Part shown: positions 49,587 to 58,060 of the stretch, in pieces
How the letters are laid out: the number at the start of each line of letters is the position of its first letter
Numbering within the stretch: position 1 is the stretch's first letter
Assembly: GCA_002951815.1 (NCBI GenBank)
Contig: CP019454.1
Location: 434,001 to 498,000, forward strand
DNA length: 64,000 nt
DNA from: Sulfobacillus thermotolerans
GTDB taxonomy: Bacteria; Bacillota; Sulfobacillia; Sulfobacillales; Sulfobacillaceae
Direction: 5' to 3'
Notes under the pieces: generated by a model
Seen by the model: only the letters and a program-made list of their open reading frames with translations
Databases searched by the model: none
Told to the model about the DNA's origin: nothing
Translations under genes and position numbers: made by a program

Positions 49587-49604
49587 GAGGCAGGGGTCGG
49601 AACG

Positions 49605-50462
49605 ATGCAAGTGCTGGTAACCGGCGGGACAGGATATCTTGGGCAGGCGGTAAGCGAGGCGCTGATCCGGCGCCGCCATACGGTCACGGTGGTGGCGCGG
49701 CACTGCCCCCCAACGGATAGCAGGGTACAGTGCCGCGCCATCGATATGCGAACGGCTTCATTCACCGAGCTTTTTCGCGGGACCGACGTGATTGTCCATT
49801 TAGTGGGGATTATTCAAGAACATCCAGCGGCGGGTATCACGTTCCAGGTGATGCACGAACAGGTGACCCAGCACGTGGTGGATGCGGCCCTGTCTGCGGG
49901 AGTACCTCGGTTGGTGCATATGTCGGCCCTAGGCACCCGAGAAGGGGCTATCAGCCAATATCATCAAACGAAGTGGAACGCCGAGCAATATGTTCGTAAG
50001 GCTCCTTTGGCATGGACCATTTTGCGACCTTCCCTCTTATTTGGGGGAGGGTCGCCATTTTTTGCGACACTGGCCGCTCAAGCACGCCTGCCGTTGGTAC
50101 CTGTTCCTGGATCAGGGCAGACACTATTTCAACCCATAGCGAGGGCAGACGTCGCAGAAGTCATTGTACAGATGGTGGAAAAAGATGTGGCGGTGCACGA
50201 GACATGGGAGATGGGGGGACCTGACCGTTATACGATGGATGCGCTTTATCGCCACGTGGCACACGTTAACGGACGTAAGAACCCTCCCCTTGTCCACATC
50301 CCATTACCCCTTCTCATGCTGATGGCAGAGGTGGGTCAACGCATACCGAAGTTTCCGGTCAGTACCGATCAATTGCGTATGTTGAACGAGGCGAACATAA
50401 CCCAAGACGAACGTTGGCGACAACTGGTGCCGGTCGCACAAACTTTGGGCAATGATCTCTAG
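49605..50462 (+). CDS. NAD(P)-binding SDR-like protein, NDUFA9/NmrA type
   Basis: 285 residues. Rossmann fold with MQVLVTGGTGYLGQAVSEAL; the motif VIHLVGII replaces the usual catalytic stretch and YHQTKWNAEQYV resembles the Tyr-x3-Lys region shifted, as in atypical SDRs related to NDUFA9. Such proteins may bind quinone-linked cofactors or act as redox sensors. Follows the pump cluster by 18 bases, so probably its last gene. Confidence 0.82.
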   Translation: MQVLVTGGTGYLGQAVSEALIRRRHTVTVVARHCPPTDSRVQCRAIDMRTASFTELFRGTDVIVHLVGIIQEHPAAGITFQVMHEQVTQHVVDAALSAGVPRLVHMSALGTREGAISQYHQTKWNAEQYVRKAPLAWTILRPSLLFGGGSPFFATLAAQARLPLVPVPGSGQTLFQPIARADVAEVIVQMVEKDVAVHETWEMGGPDRYTMDALYRHVAHVNGRKNPPLVHIPLPLLMLMAEVGQRIPKFPVSTDQLRMLNEANITQDERWRQLVPVAQTLGNDL

Positions 50463-50465
50463 ACC

Positions 50466-50627
50466 TTATGACTTTTCTCGAGCATGGGCCCGGCGGCTGA
50501 CCCAATGCCAGACAAAGGCGGCAATCGCAGCCAGAAGGGCCACGTAAATAATCGTGCCAAGATGCCAAAAGAAGAAGCCAATGACCCATAAGGCTAATAA
50601 GGCGAGACCAATCCAGAAGAGCATCAT
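50466..50627 (-). CDS. Small membrane protein, Lmo0937-like
   Basis: 53 residues from ATG 50627 (or 50624) after AAAGGATCG; a longer frame to 50657 includes the ribosome site. Two hydrophobic helices: MMLFWIGLALLALWVIGFFF and IIYVALLAAIAAFVWHW, with a basic tail. Layout and the LLALWVIGF...HLG pattern resemble the small Lmo0937 family of stress-related membrane peptides; function unknown. Confidence 0.6.
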   Translation of the reverse strand: MMLFWIGLALLALWVIGFFFWHLGTIIYVALLAAIAAFVWHWVSRRAHAREKS

Positions 50628-50689
50628 GATCGATCCTTTCTCTAGGAACTTGAACATAGTATGCCTAATAGCCTATCTTGTTATGCGGC

Positions 50690-50720
50690 GGCGCTGGAGC
50701 TGGTGGAAATCTCCAGCGCC
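50690..50720 (-). terminator. Strong hairpin after the zinc-finger gene
   Basis: GGCGCTGGAG (50690-50699) pairs perfectly with CTCCAGCGCC (50711-50720), loop of 11. It lies 10 bases past the stop of the gene at 50731, but no T run follows on either strand, so it may be a terminator of weak type or an mRNA-stabilising end. Confidence 0.5.
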
Positions 50721-50730
50721 TGGGGTCGGT

Positions 50731-51156
50731 TTATCCTGTCCTTTGATGATCTAAGAGATGGTCTAATTTAAGGTGTCCGTAATAATCAAGCCAAGACCTA
50801 AAGGGTTGTTGGCATGAGGGGCACGTGCGAAACACCCGCATGGGAAAGAGTTTATGGGCCATGCGCTCCTCTTGGGGGGTGACAAGGGCTCCGTTTACTC
50901 CAATCCTCAGTAAGGCTAAGGCTTGCTGATAGAGCAATGCGCGGTGGGATGCACTGTCGCTGATTTCGATTTCCCAATAAATGGTGTTGTCGGCTGATAT
51001 TTGATAAGTAGGATAGTCGCCAGGGATGGATGTCGGGACCCATTCGACCAAGAGGTGTTGATGCACCATTTCGGCAAGGCTGGGACTGGTCAACGACGCA
51101 TCCACGAGAGTATTGACGAGCCTTCTTAAGGCATCAGTGGCCAGGAGTTTTTTCAC
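50731..51156 (-). CDS. Unknown protein with a C-terminal C2H2 zinc finger
   Basis: 141 residues, GTG start with GGAGG eleven bases before. The first 105 residues have helical and mixed character without a known fold (YQISADNTIYWEIEISDS in the middle). The end contains C112-PS-C115, 12 residues, H128-LKLD-H133: the classical C-x2-C-x12-H-x4-H spacing with an aromatic and Leu at the usual core positions (F119, L130). Such fingers are rare in bacteria. Monocistronic by appearance. DNA, RNA or protein binding cannot be decided. Confidence 0.65.
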   Translation of the reverse strand: MKKLLATDALRRLVNTLVDASLTSPSLAEMVHQHLLVEWVPTSIPGDYPTYQISADNTIYWEIEISDSASHRALLYQQALALLRIGVNGALVTPQEERMAHKLFPMRVFRTCPSCQQPFRSWLDYYGHLKLDHLLDHQRTG

Positions 51157-51241
51157 CGTGTATCACGCCTCCCTTCGGGCAGCGGAAGAACACATCAAGA
51201 CAATGCGGCGTGCCGCTCCTTTAATATATGAAAAGATAATG

Positions 51242-51283
51242 CCCCGCAGACACTTGCGGCGTATCCTCGTCGTGCCTGCGGGG
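51242..51283 (-). terminator. Possible terminator of the transporter gene
   Basis: CCCCGCAG (51242-51249) pairs with CTGCGGGG (51276-51283); on the minus strand it is followed by GCATTATCTTTTC. Lies 46 bases past the transporter stop. Confidence 0.5.
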
Positions 51284-51329
51284 ATATTGGGGCCTCATTT
51301 CAGGGATGATGTTGCAAGGCAGAGCTGTT

Positions 51330-52682
51330 TTAGGTTCGTTCGACCGGTTGAGCTCGTGTTTCACGCAAGAAAAGGACGGCGACAATGGGAACAAGTAAAA
51401 ACACAGCGAATAGGCCGAAGATTCCTGCCATGCCGATGGCGCTAAGCACGACGCCGATTAATAAAGGGCCAATCACGCCGCCAATATGACCCACACCGGA
51501 GGCAAAACCTTGGCCGGTTGAGCGATTCCATGATGCATACTGTTCAGGAGTAAAGGTGTATAACATGGAGAACAACCCATTCAAGAGAAAGGAGAGGGTG
51601 GCGCCAGCGGCCAATATCCCGGAATCTGTATGGGAAATGGAAAAGAGATAAGAAGCGATGCCTGAGAGGAAGAAAAAGAAAATAATTGATGACTTACGCC
51701 CTAACCGGCTATCTTGCACAAATGAGGCGCCAATTCCGCCCAATAAGGCGGCGATATTCATCAGGAAGGCATATTCTAACGATTTCACTACCGTAAAACC
51801 ATGTTTCACTAACAGTTCAGGCAACCACACGAGAAATCCATAATACACCAGCTCAATAAAAAACCATACGATCCACAGGGCTGCCGTGATACGGGCGTAA
51901 GGAGTGGACCACAACAATGTATAAAGATTGTTCGAAGGATGCTCTGTGGTCTTAAAGGAAGCGGAAGAAACCGGATGTCCTATTGGGGGATCCAGGTCCG
52001 AAGTCTCATTGATGGGAGCAAGCTGACGGATGACCGCTTCGGCTTCCTCTAACTGATGGTGATTCGCCAGCCACTGTGGGGATTCGGGGAGATTGCGGCG
52101 TATAACCCACACATACGCTGCGGGTAATCCGGCAATCACCAAGGCGAGACGCCATCCCCAAGGGCCTGCTGGAATGACGACCAGATTGACGACGGAGGCG
52201 ATTATAGCTCCCACCGTGAACATAGCATCTGATAACCCTAACAGCCTGCCACGAACGCGGGCCGGAATTATTTCCGCGAGATAGGGGGTAACAATTGCGC
52301 TTTCCCCTCCCACCCCAATGCCGACCAAAAATCGTAGAATGCCAAATATGATTCCGTTCCAGCTCAGGGCAGATAATAGGGTCAAGAGCGTAAACACTAA
52401 AAGAGTGTAGGAAATGACGAACTTACGACCAAATTTGTCGCCTAACCAACCAGCTATCGCCACGCCCACCACATAGCCTGCTAACGCTGTACTCCCAATG
52501 ACTCCTGCATATGTGTTATTCAGGTGAAAAGCTTTGATGAGCGCAATCAAAATGCCCCCAGCAATCGTGAGGTCAAGCCCTTCAAACAAAAAGCCCGCGG
52601 CTGCTGTAATCCAAATGCGGTAGTGCTGACGGCCTAAAGGCATGTGGTTGATTCCCTCTGCTAATGTACGATTGAAGGCCAT
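51330..52682 (-). CDS. MFS metabolite:proton symporter (sugar/organic-acid transporter type)
   Basis: 450 residues from ATG 52682 after AAAGGAG; an extension to 52736 would run into the operator. Twelve helices. GWLGDKFGRKFVISY is motif A; GESAIVTPYLAEIIPARVRGRLLG and the long central loop fit the MHS and sugar-porter branch that imports carboxylates, amino acids or aromatic acids. Helix 1 FEGLDLTIAGGILIAL has the acidic residue typical of this branch. Its promoter carries the same site as gntR and the catabolic genes at 57-62 kb, so it is the likely importer of that pathway's substrate. Confidence 0.88.
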   Translation of the reverse strand: MAFNRTLAEGINHMPLGRQHYRIWITAAAGFLFEGLDLTIAGGILIALIKAFHLNNTYAGVIGSTALAGYVVGVAIAGWLGDKFGRKFVISYTLLVFTLLTLLSALSWNGIIFGILRFLVGIGVGGESAIVTPYLAEIIPARVRGRLLGLSDAMFTVGAIIASVVNLVVIPAGPWGWRLALVIAGLPAAYVWVIRRNLPESPQWLANHHQLEEAEAVIRQLAPINETSDLDPPIGHPVSSASFKTTEHPSNNLYTLLWSTPYARITAALWIVWFFIELVYYGFLVWLPELLVKHGFTVVKSLEYAFLMNIAALLGGIGASFVQDSRLGRKSSIIFFFFLSGIASYLFSISHTDSGILAAGATLSFLLNGLFSMLYTFTPEQYASWNRSTGQGFASGVGHIGGVIGPLLIGVVLSAIGMAGIFGLFAVFLLVPIVAVLFLRETRAQPVERT

Positions 52683-52736
52683 TTGTATTACTCCTTTCCA
52701 CGAGCGTTGATAGGAAATACGAGTTGTTAGAAACAT

Positions 52737-52757
52737 TATGTAGTATATTACATACTA
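52737..52757. promoter_or_regulatory. Operator-like site 1 (before the transporter)
   Basis: TATGTAGTATATTACATACT: contains TAGTAT-N5-ATACTA and ATGTA-N6-TACAT inverted repeats. GTATATTACATA at 52743-52754 is identical to site 2, and TATGTAGTATATTA is identical to site 3. It lies about 55 bases before the transporter start. Confidence 0.75.
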
Positions 52758-53111
52758 TATGCTAATAGTAATGGAAAAAGTAGAGCAGCACCGAGTTTGT
52801 GCGTCAGCCCGAAAATGGAGTGGAGAATAACAAGGAGAATTCTTGATAACATCTAATAAATAGACATAAATCGACAAAAAGAATTCGTCCTCCAAGTAGG
52901 TACAAGATATCAAATTTTTAGCATTGACCTTTCGGACCGGGTGTACTCTAACAAAGAGCCAATTTTTCACGGGGAAGGGTAAAACACGAGGTTAATCTTA
53001 TTGTACCGTGTCAGAAAATTTTACTACCCGTTGAGACTAAGCCTTCATGGACTAGACGCCTTTCGACGAGAAATGGCAGGATTCGTGGAAAATCGATAAA
53101 AATATGTCTTA
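52758..53111. other. AT-rich intergenic region, no gene seen
   Basis: About 350 bases without a convincing ORF. It is markedly more AT-rich than its surroundings and holds several promoter-like boxes (for example TTGATA near 52841 with an ATAAAT 17 bases later), none with a gene close behind. Two GAATTC sites at 52836 and 52882 region are of no known meaning. Confidence 0.5.
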
Positions 53112-53140
53112 TTGATACAACGATGGAATGTGTCTATGGT
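53112..53140 (+). promoter_or_regulatory. Promoter of the CZB-MCP-PilZ group
   Basis: TTGATA, 17-base spacer, TATGGT, 112 bases before the CZB protein. It is a sigma-A type; no sigma-D (chemotaxis) pattern such as TAAA-N15-GCCGATAA was seen. Confidence 0.6.
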
Positions 53141-53251
53141 ATGGTCAATTTGAGGGAAATGATGGCAAATGCATAAAGTCTCCATTAAGAAAGGCACACG
53201 TGGGAGCCCGAAACGGTCGAGGTATAGTGCGGGTTGTTTTGGTGGTCGCTT

Positions 53252-54016
53252 ATGAATGTGGGCCTGGCCCAGCGAACGAAAGCTGCGACAGGCGATGCTA
53301 TGGCCGTACTCGAGCAAGTGACAGCGTCCACGAATCAAACGCATAAGGCGTTAGGTCAAGCACGCGACGGCATCGCAGATACGACGCAGCGAGAGAACCA
53401 GGCGTTTCGCGATCTGCAAACGCTGGCGAGCACTCTCTCGGAATTGTTGCCTGCTGTACAGGCCAGCATGATTGCCGTAGGAGAGCAGCACGGAGCATTA
53501 GATGCCTTAACGGTAAATCTCGCGACATTGCAAACGGCGTTTCACTCGACAATCGATGCGTTTACAGATGCCGGTCATTATCTAGCGCATGCGGTGGAGG
53601 CGGCTAGGGCCCAGCGTCAACAACGGCTGTCTGAGTCGACACTGTCCATACCCGTCAGGCTCTATTTAAGCGTTGCGGACCATCAATTGTGGCGCTACCA
53701 AATTTATCGCGCCTTTGCGGATAAGGTACCGGTGGACGTGGAGAAAGCCAGCGACTTCCATGCGTGCCGTTTAGGAATGACCCTCGACCAATTGGCCGCG
53801 GAAGTCGGAAACGACTCGGCGTACCGCACGATTACCGAGCAGCATCAGGCCTTTCACGCCATGGCGGCACATTTAGCGCAGCAAGCCAATACTCACGCCG
53901 AGCGCGATCACGGTCTCTTTCGTAAATGGCTTACCCATGGCCAAGACTTAGGAGCAAAATTGGAAGCCTGGGCCAAACAATGGGAAGAGCAGGATTTGTT
54001 GAAAGCCAACGCATAA
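53252..54016 (+). CDS. Soluble CZB-domain (chemoreceptor zinc-binding) protein without receptor domains
   Basis: 254 residues from ATG 53252 (GGTGG six bases before); a TTG at 53234 in frame adds six residues. Residues 1-130 are helical, rich in Ala/Gln/Thr, without membrane helix or the methyl-accepting hairpin tip. Residues 140-205 show the CZB zinc ligands His144 (ADHQLWRYQIY), Cys172 (HACRLG), His198 and His202 (EQHQAFH). In known receptors this domain senses zinc or hypochlorite. Adjacent to a full receptor, so it could act as its zinc-responsive partner. Confidence 0.75.
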   Translation: MNVGLAQRTKAATGDAMAVLEQVTASTNQTHKALGQARDGIADTTQRENQAFRDLQTLASTLSELLPAVQASMIAVGEQHGALDALTVNLATLQTAFHSTIDAFTDAGHYLAHAVEAARAQRQQRLSESTLSIPVRLYLSVADHQLWRYQIYRAFADKVPVDVEKASDFHACRLGMTLDQLAAEVGNDSAYRTITEQHQAFHAMAAHLAQQANTHAERDHGLFRKWLTHGQDLGAKLEAWAKQWEEQDLLKANA

Positions 54017-54051
54017 ATAACCGAATAACCCGGTGAAGGGAGTATCTTTTT

Positions 54052-56043
54052 ATGTGGTCCAAGTTATCGATTAGTCTCAAATTGGCTTTAACGATGATTG
54101 TCATCTTGGGTGTCTTAGCCATCTCAGATGGGGTAGCCGTGTGGCGAACGCATACGGCGCATGGGCAAGTGACCAATATTGTACAAAAGCAAACCCCTTT
54201 CTTAGTGACAACTAGCAATTTAGAAGCTCTCTTCAATCATTATGATGGTGTGATGAATTCCTACGTGTTAGCCGTGAATATGAAAAATTGGTCATTAGCC
54301 GCCAAAAAGTGGACGAAAGCGCAAAAGATTGGAACGCAACTTGTGGCAGATATTCATCATCTTGCTGCTTTAGGGACTGATCCGAAAGGCGTGACGGCAT
54401 TCGCAAAAGCATGGAAGAATTACGATGCTTATGCGATGATGACCCACCAAGCGGGACTAAACCACCGCATTGCCCAAGCGGTGTATGAACAGACGGTGGC
54501 GAATTCGCCGGCGACGCAGGCAGCGACCCAAGCCTTAAACGCCTTAAGCCTCAGTGCAAGTCAGAGGGTGCACACGCAATCCATGGATGTCGAGGGGAAC
54601 TTGGCAGCCATGACGGACATGGTGTTGACGGCGTGGGCGATCACCGTGTTGATTGCGTTAGGAGCTCTGTGGATGCAGTGGCGCGGCATTGCGAAACCTC
54701 TTCAACAATTAGCGCGGGTGGCGGATGGCCTTTCCCAAGGAGATATCAGCCAGACCATTCCGCAAGCGCCGCAGGACGAAACTGGCGCTTTAGCTGCCTC
54801 TTTTCGGCGCCTTGTCGCCTATTTTCAAGATCTGAGTCATGCTGCAGAAGCCATGGGACAAGGCGATTTGACCAGCGCACCGCCAACCGCAGGCCCGCGT
54901 GATACCTTGGGCCAGGCCTTGGTGACCATGCATCAGCGCCTTCGAGAGCTCTTACAGGCCGCCCAAAACTCTGGTCATCATGTGCGCCAACAAGCCCAAG
55001 CCGTTCGCACATTAGCCGATCAGGCAGCCGGTGCCACCGAACAAATTGCGGCCGCTGTGCACCAAGCAGCTCAAGCGTCGGGAGAGTCTGCGGATGGGTT
55101 ACAACATATTGCTGCGGCCATGCAGCAGTTGAAAGCCGCAGGGGAGCAGGTGGCGGACGGTACCGACAGGCAGGCACAGGCAGTGGCGGCGGGACAGCGG
55201 ACATTGTCAGCCATGCAAGACGATCAGCATCAGATGGCGGGCGCGGTCGACCATATGGGCACGTTGACCACCGAATCTCAAGTGGCCGTTCAGAAAAGTC
55301 GTGAGGAGATGGTCCAGACGTTGGAATCCATGGACCGCATTGCTGATGTCACGCAAACGGCGGCGACGGCCATTTTACGATTAGGAGACCGTTCCAAAGA
55401 GATCGGCACAATCGTTCGTGCCATTTCTGACATTGCTGACCAAACCAACTTGTTAGCGCTCAACGCAGCGATTGAAGCCGCTCGCGCTGGTGATGCAGGT
55501 CGTGGTTTTGCTGTGGTGGCTGATGAGGTGCGGCGTCTTGCGGAGCAATCCGCTCAAGAAACACAAAATATTCGAGAGTTAATCCAATCGATTCAAGAGG
55601 ATGTTGGCCTATCTGTCGATGCCATTAACCGGGGCCGCGAAGCCGTGCAGGAAGGCCAAAGCGTGGCAACCCGCACGCGCGAAGCGCTTAATGCCATGGA
55701 ACATGCGGTGGGTGGTGTTGCGGACGATATCCAAGGGGTGATTGCTACGGTACAGCAGGTCGAGAGTGGCAGTCTTACCGTGGGGCAACGGATGCAAGAA
55801 ATTGCGCAGGCGGCTCAAAATAATGCGGCGGCGGCCACCGAAATGGCTGCCTCGACGGCCGATGCCGCAGAAACTGTACAAGGACTGGCGGCCATCGCTG
55901 GAGAAACAGCGCAAGGTATGGAAAGCATGGCTCAGACGTCACAAGACGTGCAAGCGTCGGCAACCCAGCTTCAACGTAGTGCGCAAGACCTGGCAGAGAT
56001 TGCGGAACAGTTAGGAGCGTTAGTCGACAGCTATCACTTATAA
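54052..56043 (+). CDS. Methyl-accepting chemotaxis protein
   Basis: 663 residues. Membrane helix at about 10-28, an extracytoplasmic four-helix-bundle-like sensor to about residue 185, second helix at about 190-212, HAMP (KPLQQLARVADGLSQGD to residue 265), then the cytoplasmic coiled coil with the conserved tip at 464 onward (DQTNLLALNAAIEAARAGDA, GRGFAVVADEVRRLAEQS). Inserts in the first half (QAAGATEQIAAAVHQAA) are typical. ATG after AAGGGAG. No cheA/cheW nearby; it must use a chemotaxis array encoded elsewhere. Confidence 0.93.
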   Translation: MWSKLSISLKLALTMIVILGVLAISDGVAVWRTHTAHGQVTNIVQKQTPFLVTTSNLEALFNHYDGVMNSYVLAVNMKNWSLAAKKWTKAQKIGTQLVADIHHLAALGTDPKGVTAFAKAWKNYDAYAMMTHQAGLNHRIAQAVYEQTVANSPATQAATQALNALSLSASQRVHTQSMDVEGNLAAMTDMVLTAWAITVLIALGALWMQWRGIAKPLQQLARVADGLSQGDISQTIPQAPQDETGALAASFRRLVAYFQDLSHAAEAMGQGDLTSAPPTAGPRDTLGQALVTMHQRLRELLQAAQNSGHHVRQQAQAVRTLADQAAGATEQIAAAVHQAAQASGESADGLQHIAAAMQQLKAAGEQVADGTDRQAQAVAAGQRTLSAMQDDQHQMAGAVDHMGTLTTESQVAVQKSREEMVQTLESMDRIADVTQTAATAILRLGDRSKEIGTIVRAISDIADQTNLLALNAAIEAARAGDAGRGFAVVADEVRRLAEQSAQETQNIRELIQSIQEDVGLSVDAINRGREAVQEGQSVATRTREALNAMEHAVGGVADDIQGVIATVQQVESGSLTVGQRMQEIAQAAQNNAAAATEMAASTADAAETVQGLAAIAGETAQGMESMAQTSQDVQASATQLQRSAQDLAEIAEQLGALVDSYHL

Positions 56044-56096
56044 AAGTCGGCCCTTTTAATCGGGGTGTTCATGACGCTAATAGAGGAGGGAAGAGC

Positions 56097-56678
56097 GTGG
56101 CAAATTACTCGGTCATACCGCCAGGTCTTCATGTGTCGATTGTTGCGGGCCCGCATCATTGGGAAGGCGTGATTCGGGCGCGGTTGCCTGATCATCTCTA
56201 TGTCGAAATGATCTCAGACGAGAAATTGCCGAGCGATCTCAATGAAGCCGTACTCCAGTGGCACAAACCGCCCTTGGTATGGACTCTCCCCGTTCGCCTT
56301 CACTCTCTTCCCTCTGAAGAGCGTCTTGTTTCCGCCGAGATAGCAGGTGCCCCCAAACCCATAGAAAATAGGCAGACGCGGCGCTTTGCCTGGCAATGGC
56401 CGGTGGATGTGCAATGGAGCAAATGGCCCGTGCGCCATCTTCGGGGGATCACTGAAGACGTTTCATTGGGCGGGTGTCGTTGCCGATTGCCATCGCCATT
56501 AGACGAGAATCGCGAGTACACGCTGGTGCTGTCGGGGCCGCAGAAAGTTTGGCGATGCCGAGTGGGAATTTTTCGTCAACGTTACGATGAGCACGAACTA
56601 TGGGGAGTGACGGTGTTTGTGTGGAAACCCGGCGATGATACAGAAGAATGGTTAAAATGGCTGACGACACAAGGATAA
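56097..56678 (+). CDS. PilZ-domain c-di-GMP binding protein, YcgR-like
   Basis: 193 residues, GTG start after AGAGGAGGG. N-terminal 80 residues resemble the YcgR/YpfA flagellar-brake domain (PPGLHVSIVAG). PilZ domain signature: R92-QT-R95-R96 then D121-VSLGG, the R-x3-R ... (D/N)-x-S-x-x-G pattern that binds c-di-GMP. Following a chemoreceptor, it probably tunes motility. Confidence 0.85.
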   Translation: MANYSVIPPGLHVSIVAGPHHWEGVIRARLPDHLYVEMISDEKLPSDLNEAVLQWHKPPLVWTLPVRLHSLPSEERLVSAEIAGAPKPIENRQTRRFAWQWPVDVQWSKWPVRHLRGITEDVSLGGCRCRLPSPLDENREYTLVLSGPQKVWRCRVGIFRQRYDEHELWGVTVFVWKPGDDTEEWLKWLTTQG

Positions 56679-56716
56679 CGGTAAGTGATATCCGCGGCAC
56701 ACGGGGGGAATGATGA

Positions 56717-57001
56717 GTGCGGGTCAAAAAACTTTATGTTGCGCAAAAGTACCTATCATGGAAAGACTTTGTAGTACCAGCGGTAGCGGGGCGTTGGGAC
56801 GGATCCGGCACGTTGAACGAGCCATGGATTTTGGAACCGGGTGATGATGTATGGGGCTGGTTAGATGTTTTTACCGAACAGCCTTTTGGTCCATGGGCGG
56901 TATCTCTTGAGTTTTGCTATACCTTGCATAACCATCATATTCAAACCGAGATAACTGTTAGAGCAGAACCCTATGGGGACCGAGTTTTGCGGTCTTCTTA
57001 A
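56717..57001 (+). CDS. Hypothetical protein
   Basis: 94 residues, GTG at 56717 eight bases after GGGGG. No signal or membrane helix, several Trp, no known motif. An overlapping ATG at 56713 in another frame gives only about 45 residues. Convergent with gntR three bases on. Weak candidate; it may be real because it has a ribosome site and fits the gap. Confidence 0.45.
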   Translation: MRVKKLYVAQKYLSWKDFVVPAVAGRWDGSGTLNEPWILEPGDDVWGWLDVFTEQPFGPWAVSLEFCYTLHNHHIQTEITVRAEPYGDRVLRSS

Positions 57002-57004
57002 CAC

Positions 57005-57697
57005 TCACGAATCTGTTTGATGGGCGGATATTTGGCTCATGACTTCTTGAATGCGAACCAGGCTTTGTTTCCAGTTGGTTTCGATGGCGTTTTTGGCCGC
57101 CTCGACATTGCGGGAGCGCAGAGCTTCCAGTATGGCGTCATGTTCGGACAAGGATTCTTTTGATGACCACATTTCTTTGTAATAGGCTATTTCAACACGG
57201 GTCAGAGGCATTTTCAACTCGGATAAGACGGCGGTAAGTTCGGGATTGTGCGCTTGGTCAATGAAAACGCGGTGAAACTGATCGTCGGCCTGAGCTGCGG
57301 CGGCGGCGTCGTGGGCGTGAATGGCTTGGATAAGTTGTTGGTTGTACCGCTCCATTTGTGCGAAATCATCGGCAGTCCATTCGTCTAAACGCGTGGCGGA
57401 TACCGCATACGTTTCTAATGTCCAGATCAAAGGATAGCGGCGGATGACACCCGCAATATCCAAAGGGGCCACTTGGGTCCATCGATTGGCTTTGGTGACG
57501 ACCAGTCCTTCTGCTTCCAACCGCAATAGCGATTCGCGCACGGGTGTGCGGCTCACGCCAAAGTCGCGAGCCAGCTCTTGATCTCGTAAAAAGGTGCCAG
57601 GGGCTAAGCGTCCTTCAATAATCCACTGGCGTAGGCGTTGATATACCGAGTCATTCACGAAGCGGCGGCCGATGGGTTGTTCCTGGTCGGTACTCAA
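57005..57697 (-). CDS. GntR-family regulator with FCD domain
   Basis: 230 residues. The GTG at 57706 touches AGGAGG, so the TTG at 57697 (STDQEQPIG), eight bases from it, is the likely start. N-terminal winged helix: VYQRLRQWIIEGRLAPGTFL, ELARDFGVSRTPVRESLLRL. C-terminal all-helical FCD sensor domain with metal-type residues in ADDQFHRVF and SEHDAILEAL; these bind carboxylate ligands in relatives. Site 2 lies before it, so it is autoregulated, and matching sites precede the transporter and catabolic genes. Confidence 0.92.
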   Translation of the reverse strand: MSTDQEQPIGRRFVNDSVYQRLRQWIIEGRLAPGTFLRDQELARDFGVSRTPVRESLLRLEAEGLVVTKANRWTQVAPLDIAGVIRRYPLIWTLETYAVSATRLDEWTADDFAQMERYNQQLIQAIHAHDAAAAAQADDQFHRVFIDQAHNPELTAVLSELKMPLTRVEIAYYKEMWSSKESLSEHDAILEALRSRNVEAAKNAIETNWKQSLVRIQEVMSQISAHQTDS

Positions 57698-57718
57698 AGG
57701 GAACACCTCCTACAATAA

Positions 57719-57740
57719 TACTATACGGTATATTACATAT
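57719..57740. promoter_or_regulatory. Operator-like site 2 (before gntR)
   Basis: GTATATTACATA (57728-57739) is identical to the core of site 1. On the gntR strand the site reads TATGTAATATAC, followed by CGTATAG. It lies 22 bases upstream of the preferred start, in the expected promoter region. Confidence 0.7.
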
Positions 57741-58060
57741 CTTGAATGGTCAAGAAGGCCCAGACCGATCCGGTTCACGTTAATTCATACCGTCAAGCCT
57801 TTGTGCTCCGTTTAGATTTTCTCTCAGCACGTCTCCCTTATCCGGTCTAGTGGGTTGGCGACTGTGCCAACGCAGCCGCCGCCATTGTTGTGAGACCCTG
57901 ACATGAGAATAGGTCACTTATGGGGGCAAAAGATGTCAGGCAAGGCTAGTACGCTAGTGCTGCCAATGGTTGCCTACGGAGAATTATTTCTCTATTAACA
58001 AAAGGTGCAATATGCGTAGGGTTACTTTTTGGGTCAAGGTTTTGTGAACCGTCCCTAGCC
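57741..58060. other. Intergenic region without a gene
   Basis: About 320 bases between gntR and the convergently lying 3' end of the amidohydrolase operon (both on the minus strand). No ORF with ribosome site and no clear terminator for the amidohydrolase was seen; short repeat CTAGTACGCTAG at 57943-57955 region is weak. Confidence 0.4.

Noticed and set aside
56713-56850. Alternative ORF from ATG 56713
   Set aside because: Only about 45 residues with no recognisable character; the frame from GTG 56717 is longer and reaches the end of the gap.
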